DNA of 64,000 nt, from assembly GCA_004173475.1 (NCBI GenBank), contig SEBU01000001.1, forward strand, positions 1,488,001 to 1,552,000, in the 5' to 3' direction. This DNA comes from Gammaproteobacteria bacterium (GTDB lineage: Bacteria > Pseudomonadota > Gammaproteobacteria > Pseudomonadales > Cellvibrionaceae). The notes under the pieces were generated by a model. The model searched no databases, was not told the DNA's origin, and was given only the letters and a program-made list of their open reading frames with translations. This document shows, piece by piece, positions 18,577-27,350 of this stretch (position 1 is the first letter of the stretch; each line of letters begins with the position of its first letter). The position numbers and the translations under genes were made by a program.

Positions 18577-21273
18577 ATGATAACTATAGATTTAAAATCG
18601 CTGGTAGGAAAACTCAACGAACCGTGTCGCAACGCACTTGAAGGCGCTGCTGGCTTGTGCCTTTCACGCACTCATTACAATGTTGAGATTGAACATTGGC
18701 TTTTAAAAATTCTGGAAATTCCTGACAGCGATGTAGCAGCAATACTTGAAAAATTCGAAATAAATATCGGCAACGTGGTTAGACATTTAAATCGTGAGCT
18801 CGATGTAATCAAAGCGGGCAACTCGCGTGCGCCAGCTTTATCACCAACGATTGTAGATCTTGCTAAAAATGCCTGGATACTCGCCTCTGTTGAATATAAT
18901 CATCCTAAAACAACCTCTGCACATATTTTCGCTGCGCTTATGCTTGACGAAAGCATGCGGCGCGCCAGTGAATTCACCAATGGCGAATTGAAAAAAATTC
19001 CTCCCGAATCCTTGCGCGATGTAGTTCGCTCTGTGGTCGGCTCAACCGGCGAATCAAGTAATTTGAACACAGGCGATTCAAGCGCGGGAGATTTTAGTGG
19101 CAATGCTCCCGGCGGCAAACCAAGCAAAACACCTTCGCTGGATAAATTTACCGTCAACTTAACTGAAGCAGCCAAGCAAGGAAAAATTGATGCGGTTCTG
19201 GGTCGCGACGAAGAAGTTCGTCAGATCATTGATATTCTTATCCGTCGCCGCCAAAACAATCCCATTCTCACTGGTGAAGCGGGCGTTGGTAAAACGGCGG
19301 TTGTAGAGGGTTTTGCATTGCGCATTGCCTCCGGTGACGTTCCTGATCAGTTAAAAAATGTTTCTATCCGTAGTTTGGATCTCGGTCTTCTCCAAGCAGG
19401 TGCGAGCGTTAAAGGTGAGTTCGAAAATCGCTTGAAGTCTGTAATTGCGGAAGTTAAAGCGTCACCTGAACCCATTATTATGTTTATCGACGAAGCGCAT
19501 ACCTTGATTGGCGCAGGCGGCAAAGAAGGTCAAGGCGATGCAGCAAACTTATTAAAGCCCGCGCTTGCTCGCGGCGAGTTACGCACGATTGCAGCGACCA
19601 CTTGGGCCGAATATAAAAAATATTTTGAACGTGATCCCGCTTTAACGCGCCGATTCCAAGTCGTAAAAATCGAAGAGCCCAGCGAAGAAAAAGCCATTAA
19701 CATGATGCGTGCCATTTCTGAAATGCTACAAAATCATCACGGCGTTCATATTCTCGATGAAGCGATCGTGGACTCTGTAAAACTTTCAAGCCGTTATATC
19801 CCGGCACGTCAACTTCCTGATAAGTCGGTGAGCTTGCTGGATACGGCTTGTGCTCGCGTTGCTCTAAGCCAAAGCGCCACACCCTCAGCCATTGAAGATA
19901 CGCGTCGCAGAATTACGCAGTGCGAAAAAACAATTATGTCGCTCGGAAAGGAAAATGCGTCTACAGGAAAATATCAAGAACGCATCGAGCAGCTTCAGCA
20001 AGAGCAAAAAGATTTACAAGCCACATTATTAATACAAGAAGATCAGTGGCAAAAGGAAAAAGAAAAGGTCCGTGCCATTCATGAACTGCAAAAGAAAATT
20101 GAAGATGATTTTTACGCACGTAATCCCAGTTACCAACCAAAAGCCGGCGCAACCAAACCACAAGCCCTACCGGATGCCGAACTCTCAGAGATTAAAACTA
20201 ATCTTCAAAAATTGCGTGATGAATTGAATGGATTACAAGGTGAATTGCCACTAATTCAAGTTAATGTCGGCAGCCAGGCAATTGCGGAAGTTGTAGCGAA
20301 TTGGACAGGTATTCCCGTTGGCAAAATGATGTCTGACGAAATTAACGCGGTCATGGAATTACAAAATGCACTAGGTGAACGCGTTATCGGGCAACCTCAT
20401 GCACTCAATGCGATTGCACAATGTATTCGCACCTCGCGCGCAGGCCTTACAGATCCACGTAAGCCTATTGGTGTATTTTTTATGGTGGGTTCAAGCGGTG
20501 TTGGTAAAACTGAAACCGCATTGGCATTAACAGACATACTTTACGGCGGCGAACAAAATATTACTGTCATCAACATGTCAGAATTTAAAGAAGAGCATAA
20601 GGTTTCTATGCTATTAGGTTCTCCACCGGGATATGTAGGTTACGGCGAAGGTGGCGTTTTAACTGAAGCAGTAAGACGCAAACCTTACAGCGTTATTTTG
20701 TTGGATGAAATGGAAAAAGCACACCCTGGTGTTCAGGATATTTTTTACAACTTATTTGACAAAGGCACCATTAAAGACGGCGAAGGACGTGACATAGATT
20801 TCCGCAATACAATTATTATTATGACCTCAAATGCGGGCGAAGAACATATCCGCGCAATTTGTGCATCGCAGGAGCAATTACCAGACCCCGAAGTATTGCT
20901 TGATACTTTCAGACCGCAACTCTTGCGTTATTTCAAACCAGCATTTCTTGGTAGAACTACGATCATTCCTTATTTCCCTCTCGGCGATGAAGATTTATTC
21001 AAAATTTCCGCAATCAATATGAATCGCATCAAGAAGCGCGTGAGAGAACATTACAACGCTGACTTTACTTATGATGAAGATGTTCTACTTCATATTGTTG
21101 CCAGAAGTCAGGAAGTAGATACAGGTGCGCGTAATATTGAAAATATTCTCACGCGTACGATGTTGCCGGCTCTCGCAACTGAATGCCTTTCCAAAATGGG
21201 TTCAGGTGAAAGCATTCAAGCAATTCACGTAGGTATAAACGACCAGGAACAATTCACTTACCTATTTAAATAA
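18577..21273 (+). CDS. clpV: ClpV (TssH), AAA+ ATPase that disassembles contracted sheaths
   Basis: An 898-residue Hsp100/ClpB-class protein. The N-terminal Clp repeat domain (1-150) and a short linker lead to the first AAA+ module, with Walker A G-E-A-G-V-G-K-T at 233-240 and Walker B ending D-E at 305-306. A coiled-coil middle domain occupies about 440-555. The second AAA+ module has G-S-S-G-V-G-K-T at 638-645 and D-E at 710-711. ClpV extracts TssC from contracted sheaths to recycle subunits. It has a clear AAGGA ribosome site and ends the second rightward block. Confidence 0.97.
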   Translation: MITIDLKSLVGKLNEPCRNALEGAAGLCLSRTHYNVEIEHWLLKILEIPDSDVAAILEKFEINIGNVVRHLNRELDVIKAGNSRAPALSPTIVDLAKNAWILASVEYNHPKTTSAHIFAALMLDESMRRASEFTNGELKKIPPESLRDVVRSVVGSTGESSNLNTGDSSAGDFSGNAPGGKPSKTPSLDKFTVNLTEAAKQGKIDAVLGRDEEVRQIIDILIRRRQNNPILTGEAGVGKTAVVEGFALRIASGDVPDQLKNVSIRSLDLGLLQAGASVKGEFENRLKSVIAEVKASPEPIIMFIDEAHTLIGAGGKEGQGDAANLLKPALARGELRTIAATTWAEYKKYFERDPALTRRFQVVKIEEPSEEKAINMMRAISEMLQNHHGVHILDEAIVDSVKLSSRYIPARQLPDKSVSLLDTACARVALSQSATPSAIEDTRRRITQCEKTIMSLGKENASTGKYQERIEQLQQEQKDLQATLLIQEDQWQKEKEKVRAIHELQKKIEDDFYARNPSYQPKAGATKPQALPDAELSEIKTNLQKLRDELNGLQGELPLIQVNVGSQAIAEVVANWTGIPVGKMMSDEINAVMELQNALGERVIGQPHALNAIAQCIRTSRAGLTDPRKPIGVFFMVGSSGVGKTETALALTDILYGGEQNITVINMSEFKEEHKVSMLLGSPPGYVGYGEGGVLTEAVRRKPYSVILLDEMEKAHPGVQDIFYNLFDKGTIKDGEGRDIDFRNTIIIMTSNAGEEHIRAICASQEQLPDPEVLLDTFRPQLLRYFKPAFLGRTTIIPYFPLGDEDLFKISAINMNRIKKRVREHYNADFTYDEDVLLHIVARSQEVDTGARNIENILTRTMLPALATECLSKMGSGESIQAIHVGINDQEQFTYLFK

Positions 21274-21288
21274 GCGATTCATTCTAGG

Positions 21289-21344
21289 GCTTTTGATTAC
21301 GGACATGATCGAAAGCCGTGGAGTGAGAGCAACCGAATCAAAGC
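21289..21344. repeat. Imperfect inverted repeat between clpV and the TPR module
   Basis: Arms GCTTTTGATT and AATCAAAGC are separated by 37 bases in the 143-bp gap after clpV. There is no T-run, so this is not a classic terminator. It may be an operator or an RNA stem, or chance. Confidence 0.3.
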
Positions 21345-21416
21345 TATAACCAATATGACTGAAATAGTCACAGTGCATACACAATATTGCTTTTGAATTA
21401 ATGAACGCTATCAATC

Positions 21417-22829
21417 ATGCAAAACTTATTTTTCCGGCAACGGATCGCATATTTTCTTTCTATATTAGTCTTTTTGGGTTTTTATATAGTTTGTAGTACC
21501 GCCCTGGCAGCTACGAACGAAAAAGCTATTTCAAGCAATTCGGAAGACGGCCGTGAACTTGAGTCCTCATATAACGCTGCAATTACGCAGGCCTATCAGG
21601 AATTATCTGGAAATGCGGCCTTTTCGATTGAATCGCGGCAATTTAATGTACTTTTAGATAAGGTAACTGCTGCGCATAAAAATAAAAATCCTGAGCAAGT
21701 CTTAGGGTTGATTCTCAACAACATGAGCATTATTAAAGGCAGTTATACCAATAAACAAATTCCCGACCTCGTAAATATTGCGTTACAAAACCATTCTCTC
21801 TCGGTCGCCCGAAATGTTCGCATGGCAATAGAGGCACAAGCGCCTCGTGCAATAGTCGCTACGTGTGATTACGAAATTGCTAATTATCTCTCACAACAGA
21901 ATTCTTGGGATGAAGCCTTAGCGATAATTAAAACACTGGATTTAAGTAACGATTTATCCAGCATAAATGCTGACAAGGCATTCATCATTTGGGGTGCCGC
22001 GTTACAGCATACAAAAAAACATAGACAGGCAATTGAATACTATCAACGAATTAAAACCGATTCTCCACTTTACCCTCTCGCACAATTAGATACGGCATTG
22101 GTTTACATTCGTCAGGATTGGTGGACCGATGCTCAAATTGCCATGCAGAATGCGGTTAAAGCCAACGGCGAATCATTTAACGAATTTACCAATCGCATTT
22201 ACACCACGCTTGGCTTCTCGCAACTTCAGCAGGGTTTTTATCGCAATGCGCGCGACAGCTTTCGTAAAGTAAAAATTAAAAGCGAGTATGCAGATCAGGC
22301 GTTACTCGGGCTTGGTATGGCCGCCTTGAACCAAGAGGATTTTGTGGGTGCATTTAACGCATTTGACCAGTTAAAAAAGCGCCAGCAACCCACTACTCCA
22401 GTCGAGCAATCTTATCTTATGGCAGCGTTTACGCTCACAAAGCTTAAGCAAAATAAGAGTGCCGCAGCTGCCTATACGGAAGCTCAAATTTATTATGAAA
22501 ATAAAGTAAATCTCTTTTCAAACGCGGCAAACCAACTCGTGTCGCCAGCCAATAATGATGTTCAGTTACAAATTAGTAATTTAACCAATGAAGGATTCAA
22601 GGAATCGCCAGCCGGATCGGCCTACGCATGGCAATTAAAAACCTTGGCAAGGTTACTTGCCTACCCTATTTCCGAAAACACTAAAGCAAATATTGCCAAT
22701 AGTTATTCAAAGATCGCAAATGCCTATCAAACAGATACCAAAAGCAATCTTGATGCAAAAATATCTGTTTTGAATAGTTATTTGAATCAATCACGTTTCG
22801 GCCTCACCAAACTCTACGACACCCCATAA
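21417..22829 (+). CDS. Exported TPR-like protein, first gene of an accessory module
   Basis: A 470-residue protein with an N-terminal signal peptide: basic start, hydrophobic core and a probable A-L-A cleavage site near residue 31. The mature part is helical with degenerate tetratricopeptide-like repeats, for example around 190-330 where Y-Q-R-I-K and L-G-L-G-M-A-A-L-N-Q type segments recur. I recognise no catalytic motif. It starts the four-gene co-directional set between clpV and hcp, ending 5 bp before the next gene. By analogy with TPR scaffolds in envelope machines it may organise protein complexes in the periplasm (inference). Confidence 0.75.
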   Translation: MQNLFFRQRIAYFLSILVFLGFYIVCSTALAATNEKAISSNSEDGRELESSYNAAITQAYQELSGNAAFSIESRQFNVLLDKVTAAHKNKNPEQVLGLILNNMSIIKGSYTNKQIPDLVNIALQNHSLSVARNVRMAIEAQAPRAIVATCDYEIANYLSQQNSWDEALAIIKTLDLSNDLSSINADKAFIIWGAALQHTKKHRQAIEYYQRIKTDSPLYPLAQLDTALVYIRQDWWTDAQIAMQNAVKANGESFNEFTNRIYTTLGFSQLQQGFYRNARDSFRKVKIKSEYADQALLGLGMAALNQEDFVGAFNAFDQLKKRQQPTTPVEQSYLMAAFTLTKLKQNKSAAAAYTEAQIYYENKVNLFSNAANQLVSPANNDVQLQISNLTNEGFKESPAGSAYAWQLKTLARLLAYPISENTKANIANSYSKIANAYQTDTKSNLDAKISVLNSYLNQSRFGLTKLYDTP

Positions 22830-22834
22830 ATATC

Positions 22835-25594
22835 ATGCGCAAATTATTTATTATTACAAGCTGCCTTCTGCTGTCAGCATGTAGCACGGAGCAACCTAAA
22901 GATGATTTGGGTTCTGTGGATATTCGCCGCCAGAAAAGCACAACCAATGAAGTATTTGTAAAGTCCAAATCAGAAGAGGAGATTAAGAACGAATATTATC
23001 GTTATATCGAAAGCTCCAGCGCCGAAGACAAGTCGCGCAGACTCGCGATGAACCGCCTAACGGAAATTGAAATCAATAAGATAAATACGCTGGCGAAAAG
23101 CGACACTAATGCTGGTCCCAATGAAGATCCTCAGTATATTGAGTCTTTAAAGAAAACCAAACGCTTGATTGAGCAAGCCCTTAAAGATTATCCAAACGCT
23201 AAAGACAACGATCAATCCTTGTATCAGCTAGCTCGCCTGAATGATCAATTAGGCGAACAAGAACAATCTCTTAGCGCATTACGCCAAATCGCGCAGAAAT
23301 ATCCTCGTTCGACTCATATTTCAGAGGCAGAGTTTAGAATTGGTGAATACGAATTTATGACCGCTAATTACCTCGCTGCAGAAGCTGCGTATTCTTCAGC
23401 GATAGTGGCAATAGGTAGCGACGAATTTTCCGAGCGCGCACTGTTTAAACGCGGTTGGACGAGATACAAACAGGGGCTTTATTCAGAAGCGGCCGATGAT
23501 TATTTGGCCGCATTGGAAAAACATCAATTCGGTGATTATGATTCCTTGTCGCAAAGCGATAAAAATCAATACGATGAATATTTTCGCGGCTTGGGGTTAA
23601 ACCTCGCAAATTTACAAAGCAACAAAGAATTACACGAATATATATCAGCGAAAGTAGATGCCAAATATATTTATACTTGTTACGAATCAGTGGCACAAAC
23701 CTTTTTGGATCAAGAAAGATACTCTGATGCTGCTGAAACCATGGAACAGTACATTAAGACTTACCCCAATGCGAACCAACATGCTTATGCGCAACTAAAA
23801 ACATTAGAAATTTGGCAGCTGGGTAAATTCAAGCAGCGCTTCGCAGAGACTCTTGCCAATGTATATCATCAGTACAATCCAAAAGCTCCCTATTGGAATA
23901 CTCATCGCGACAGCAAGGTTCAGGATAAATTCTTTAACGCATTACGCGAACATATTTTAAATGCTGCAACAAATTTTCAGGACGATTACCTTACATCTCA
24001 CAACCCAAAGAATCTTGAACAAGCCAAACTTTGGTACGACCGCTATTTAGAACATTACTCCAGCTTTGCCAAGCAAGACAAGGTATACACTACCTATGCC
24101 GAGTTACTCGCCGATTCCGGCATAAATGCCTCCGCGCTAAAGTATTTTGAATTGGCAGCGTATGATGGCGATATTATTCTCGATAAAGATGCCGCCTACG
24201 CCACTATCACCGAAACGGATAAGTTATTTACACAGACACCTACAAATATAGGGGTCTTGAAAAAGCACATTCATTACGTTTTTTTATCTGCGCAACTCTA
24301 TAAAAATGAGGCTCGTTACCAAAATGCAGTTTTGCATGCCCAAGAGCTCGCATTAAAAAATAACTTGGCAAGCGACTCCATCTTGCTGGCCGATACATTG
24401 TCGGATTCCGCAGGCGAGCAATTGCTTTATGATTCTAATTTAATGAAAGGTTTGGCGTACATTCAGCTCAACCAATACAGTCAGACTGAAACTATATTTG
24501 GTGATTTAATAAAATCCAATAAAAGACCTAACGACCAAAAACGACTCAACGATAATCTTGCACTGGCAATTTACAAACAGGCGGAAGCTAAAGTCGCTAG
24601 CGGAAATACTGATGCCGCTATGCAAGAATTTGCACGGGTGCCCAAAGAAGCTCCCACTTCAGATATTGCCCCAAAGGCATTATATGAAGCAGTTTTGTTA
24701 GCAATGAAACACGAAAAATGGAACTTCGCGGTGTCGTCGATTCAGAATTTTCAATCACTGTATCCACAACACGAATTGAATAAAGACGCAACGCGCCAGC
24801 TTTCAATTGCCTATCTGAATGCGGGCGATAGTATTAAAGCTGCACAAGCTTTTGAGAAAATATCCGGAGAAGAAGGTGATGAAAACGTAAAAATGGCAAG
24901 TCTTTGGAAGGCTGCAGAACTTTACGAATCTAAAGGAAATATCGATAACGCCATTAAAGCTTACACTAGTTACGCCGAAAATTATCAGCGTCCATACCCA
25001 CAATATATCGAAGCTATGTATAAGTTAACGCAACTTTTCTCAGCTTCAAAACAGACCGATAAAGTATTTTTATGGGAAGAAAAAATTTCGTCAGCTGACA
25101 AATTGGCCGCTAAAGATTTAAAGTCAGATCGCACTACTTTTATTGTCGCCAATATTTCATTGGCCAATGCAAAACGAACGCAAAGTCAATTTGAAAGTTT
25201 GCGGCTCATAGAACCTCTAGCCGAGAGCCTTAAAAATAAAAAGAAACTTATGCAAGACGCTATTTCAACCTATGGGCAACTTTCAACTTCAAATAACCCT
25301 GCAATTATTACCCAGGCAACTTATGAAATTGCAAACATATATCAGCATTTTTCTGGTGCGTTATTACAATCTGAACGACCCAGAACATTAAAAGGTGAGG
25401 AACTAGAGCAATATAATATTTTGATGGAAGATCAAGCTTTTCCTTTTGAAGAAAAGGCAATTGAATTTCACGAGCTAAACCTTTCCCATACAAAAGAAGG
25501 TGTTGCTAATGAGTGGGTCAACCAAAGCCTGAAAAGCTTAGTGAAATTATATCCCGTTAAATACAACCGTAGCGGAAAGATGGATGTGTACTAA
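22835..25594 (+). CDS. Large TPR lipoprotein
   Basis: A 919-residue lipoprotein. The signal is short with lipobox L-L-S-A-C (Cys16) and Ser at +2, consistent with the outer membrane. The mature part is almost entirely helical repeats of TPR or HAT type, with recurring Y-P-x-(A/S) and A-L-x-x-Y segments from about residue 100 to 850. TPR lipoproteins with this look occur in gliding-motility and TolA-like envelope clusters, but I can name no orthologue. The next gene begins directly after its stop codon, so the set is surely one operon. No T6SS core role is known for such a protein. Confidence 0.75.
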   Translation: MRKLFIITSCLLLSACSTEQPKDDLGSVDIRRQKSTTNEVFVKSKSEEEIKNEYYRYIESSSAEDKSRRLAMNRLTEIEINKINTLAKSDTNAGPNEDPQYIESLKKTKRLIEQALKDYPNAKDNDQSLYQLARLNDQLGEQEQSLSALRQIAQKYPRSTHISEAEFRIGEYEFMTANYLAAEAAYSSAIVAIGSDEFSERALFKRGWTRYKQGLYSEAADDYLAALEKHQFGDYDSLSQSDKNQYDEYFRGLGLNLANLQSNKELHEYISAKVDAKYIYTCYESVAQTFLDQERYSDAAETMEQYIKTYPNANQHAYAQLKTLEIWQLGKFKQRFAETLANVYHQYNPKAPYWNTHRDSKVQDKFFNALREHILNAATNFQDDYLTSHNPKNLEQAKLWYDRYLEHYSSFAKQDKVYTTYAELLADSGINASALKYFELAAYDGDIILDKDAAYATITETDKLFTQTPTNIGVLKKHIHYVFLSAQLYKNEARYQNAVLHAQELALKNNLASDSILLADTLSDSAGEQLLYDSNLMKGLAYIQLNQYSQTETIFGDLIKSNKRPNDQKRLNDNLALAIYKQAEAKVASGNTDAAMQEFARVPKEAPTSDIAPKALYEAVLLAMKHEKWNFAVSSIQNFQSLYPQHELNKDATRQLSIAYLNAGDSIKAAQAFEKISGEEGDENVKMASLWKAAELYESKGNIDNAIKAYTSYAENYQRPYPQYIEAMYKLTQLFSASKQTDKVFLWEEKISSADKLAAKDLKSDRTTFIVANISLANAKRTQSQFESLRLIEPLAESLKNKKKLMQDAISTYGQLSTSNNPAIITQATYEIANIYQHFSGALLQSERPRTLKGEELEQYNILMEDQAFPFEEKAIEFHELNLSHTKEGVANEWVNQSLKSLVKLYPVKYNRSGKMDVY

Positions 25595-26200
25595 ATGAAA
25601 ATATTAATTAAAAGAATTTCCGTCGGTATTGTCCTTACGCTTATTTTTTTGAGCGGTTGTTCTAATACTCCTAGCGAAAGTAGAAAAAGCTCTACCCTGT
25701 CCACAAACGTTGAGCTAAGTGTTGATGAACAGAGTACTTATCAGGAAGCGCTCGAAGCAATTAGGTCTGACAATGCAGAAAAAGCTATACAGCCGCTAGT
25801 GAAAATTACACGCAGCCATTCCGAACATATTGGCGCATGGATAAACCTCGCTAACGCTTATCTAAAAATCTCAAAAATAAGTGAGGCGGAAAGTGCAAGT
25901 GCGCATGCAAAAGAAATTAATCCAAAAGTAGCGGAGGTTTATAATTTACAAGGCTTGATTGCTGTTCAAAAAGGCGAGTATTCAAACGCGGAAAAAAATT
26001 ACGTCCAGGCACTTCAATTGAAAGAAAATTATCCCAGTGCTCACTACAATCTTGGATTGTTATACGACATGTACTATCAAGATTTGGATCGCGCAATTAT
26101 TCATTACGATCGGTACCTGGAGCTTAGTGACGGTGCAGATAAAAAAACCATTGGTTGGGTGGCCGAGCTGAAACAAAAAATCAAACGACGGAATAAATAA
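25595..26200 (+). CDS. Small TPR lipoprotein
   Basis: A 201-residue lipoprotein with lipobox F-L-S-G-C (Cys22) and Ser at +2, pointing to the outer membrane. The mature domain carries about three tandem TPR motifs (about residues 55-185), including A-W-I-N-L-A-N-A-Y-L, V-Y-N-L-Q-G-L-I-A and A-H-Y-N-L-G-L-L-Y. It resembles PilF/TadD-type small TPR pilotins in architecture, although context gives no secretin. It is immediately adjacent to the 919-residue lipoprotein gene and overlaps the next by one base. Confidence 0.78.
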   Translation: MKILIKRISVGIVLTLIFLSGCSNTPSESRKSSTLSTNVELSVDEQSTYQEALEAIRSDNAEKAIQPLVKITRSHSEHIGAWINLANAYLKISKISEAESASAHAKEINPKVAEVYNLQGLIAVQKGEYSNAEKNYVQALQLKENYPSAHYNLGLLYDMYYQDLDRAIIHYDRYLELSDGADKKTIGWVAELKQKIKRRNK

Positions 26201-26457
26201 TGAAAAATATATTCAAACTTGGCCTATCTATGTGCCTTGCAAGTGCCTTTGTTATTGCAGACGAGACGCGGGAAGTAGACACAACTCGTATAAAGGCTAG
26301 CAGGGAGTTACCCAAGGTACTCTATGTGGTGCCATGGAAAGATCTAGAGGCTCGTAAAGACACTGAGGAAAAACTTGTTTTGCATGATTTTTTTGGCGAC
26401 TTATACGAGCCGGTGTTACCTGCGGAGTTTGCTGGAATGGACGCAAAAACCAATTAA
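26200..26457 (+). CDS. Small exported protein, last gene of the TPR module
   Basis: An 85-residue protein with a signal peptide (probable cleavage after F-V-I-A near residue 20) and a short mature part containing K-V-L-Y-V-V-P-W-K. Small proteins with an L-Y-x-V-P-W-K segment are familiar beside AglT/TPR-type envelope clusters, though I state this from memory of the pattern only. The start overlaps the previous stop as TAATG, indicating coupling. No function can be assigned. Confidence 0.65.
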   Translation: MKNIFKLGLSMCLASAFVIADETREVDTTRIKASRELPKVLYVVPWKDLEARKDTEEKLVLHDFFGDLYEPVLPAEFAGMDAKTN

Positions 26458-26504
26458 AAATAGTTTTGTACTGGCTAAAAATTCTCTCATAAGCTTTACC
26501 ATTT

Positions 26505-26532
26505 GGAATCGACTTGTAATACAATCGATTCC
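26505..26532. repeat. 28-bp palindrome upstream of hcp
   Basis: The left arm GGAATCGACTTGTA and right arm TACAATCGATTCC are complementary except for one extra C, around a single A. It could be an operator or fold as a hairpin. No T-run follows, so it is not a typical terminator. Confidence 0.6.
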
Positions 26533-26585
26533 TGCGGCAACGCGGAAAAACCAAGTGATGCGCTTCAAACAATTCACAAAAAGTG

Positions 26586-26604
26586 TTGAACAATGATTGT
26601 TCAA
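26586..26604. repeat. 19-bp perfect inverted repeat upstream of hcp
   Basis: Arms TTGAACAA and TTGTTCAA match perfectly around TGA. The size and symmetry suit a dimeric helix-turn-helix repressor or activator. It lies about 140 bp before the hcp start. Confidence 0.55.
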
Positions 26605-26746
26605 AACCTGAAAGTGATTTACGATCGCATTGCTGCGTTTAGTTGACGCAAAATATGTTTTTTGACTGGTAATTAATATGACGCTGTGTTTTGCAGATTG
26701 GCAATTATCGCTTTAGTAATAGCAACATCCGAAGGAGATAGTAAAA

Positions 26747-27229
26747 ATGGCGATTTATCTTGAGTATGAAGGTATCAAAGGAAATGTTACAGCTGAGGGT
26801 TACAAAGACCACATCGCTGTTCTATCCATTCAATTTAGTGTGGGCCGCGGCATCTCTATGGAGCCAGGCAAACTCTCTAACCGCGAAGCAACCCGTCCAA
26901 CGCTCAGCGAAATCACAATCAGCAAAATTGCAGACACATCTGCCACTTCTTTCTTCAAAGAAGCTGTTACCGGCGCAGCAGGTAAGAAAGCGACTTTCAA
27001 GTTTGTACAAACTGGTTCTGACAAAGTTGTTGAGTATATGACCTACACATTGGAAGACGTGTTGGTAAGCGGCTATTCACTTTCGGGTGACTCGGAAGGC
27101 GACCCAATTGAGTCTATCTCTTTGAGCTACGCTAAAGTATTGGTTAATTACAATGACTTTGATAAGAGCAATAAGTCTGCAAATCCACAGCGCGTTGGCT
27201 ACGATTTAACAACTGCCAAGCCTCTGTAA
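26747..27229 (+). CDS. hcp: Hcp (TssD), T6SS inner-tube protein
   Basis: A 160-residue Hcp-family protein with the usual start (M-A-I-Y-L-E-Y-E-G-I-K-G), a central F-S-V-G-R-G-I segment and the S-I-S-L-S-Y-A-K-V region. Hexameric rings stack into the tube expelled by sheath contraction and also carry small effectors. It has a very strong ribosome site (AAGGAG), its own long leader and its own terminator, consistent with high, separately set expression. Unlike HSI-I, it is not next to tssC but 13 kb downstream, beside vgrG. Confidence 0.97.
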   Translation: MAIYLEYEGIKGNVTAEGYKDHIAVLSIQFSVGRGISMEPGKLSNREATRPTLSEITISKIADTSATSFFKEAVTGAAGKKATFKFVQTGSDKVVEYMTYTLEDVLVSGYSLSGDSEGDPIESISLSYAKVLVNYNDFDKSNKSANPQRVGYDLTTAKPL

Positions 27230-27250
27230 TCTGTTTACTTATTAAAAATT

Positions 27251-27283
27251 CAGCCCTGGAGCCTTCGGTTTCAGGGCTGTTTT
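27251..27283 (+). terminator. Terminator after hcp
   Basis: An eight-base stem CAGCCCTG / CAGGGCTG with a 13-base loop and a following TTTT. It lies 21 bp after the hcp stop and ends 67 bp before vgrG. The short T-run suggests partial readthrough. Confidence 0.85.
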
Positions 27284-27350
27284 GTATCTGAGCTCACCGA
27301 TTCTCGGAAAGAATCCAGGTGTACAACAGTCATGTTAAGGTAGCTTTGGG

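Larger units (their letters stand above)
26458..26746. promoter_or_regulatory. Long structured hcp leader region
   Basis: These 289 bp lie between the TPR module and hcp and contain no credible gene; a 73-codon frame at 26375-26596 straddles the previous stop and looks accidental. The region holds two strong palindromes, listed separately, and a weaker TGCGT...ACGCA repeat at 26634-26650. It ends in a strong AAGGAGATAG ribosome site. Hcp is needed in large amounts, so a dedicated promoter here is likely, but I cannot pick a paired -35/-10. Confidence 0.5.

Noticed and set aside
26696-26712. TTGGCAATTATCGC upstream of hcp as a sigma-54 promoter
   Set aside because: The GG-to-GC spacing is two bases too short for the consensus.
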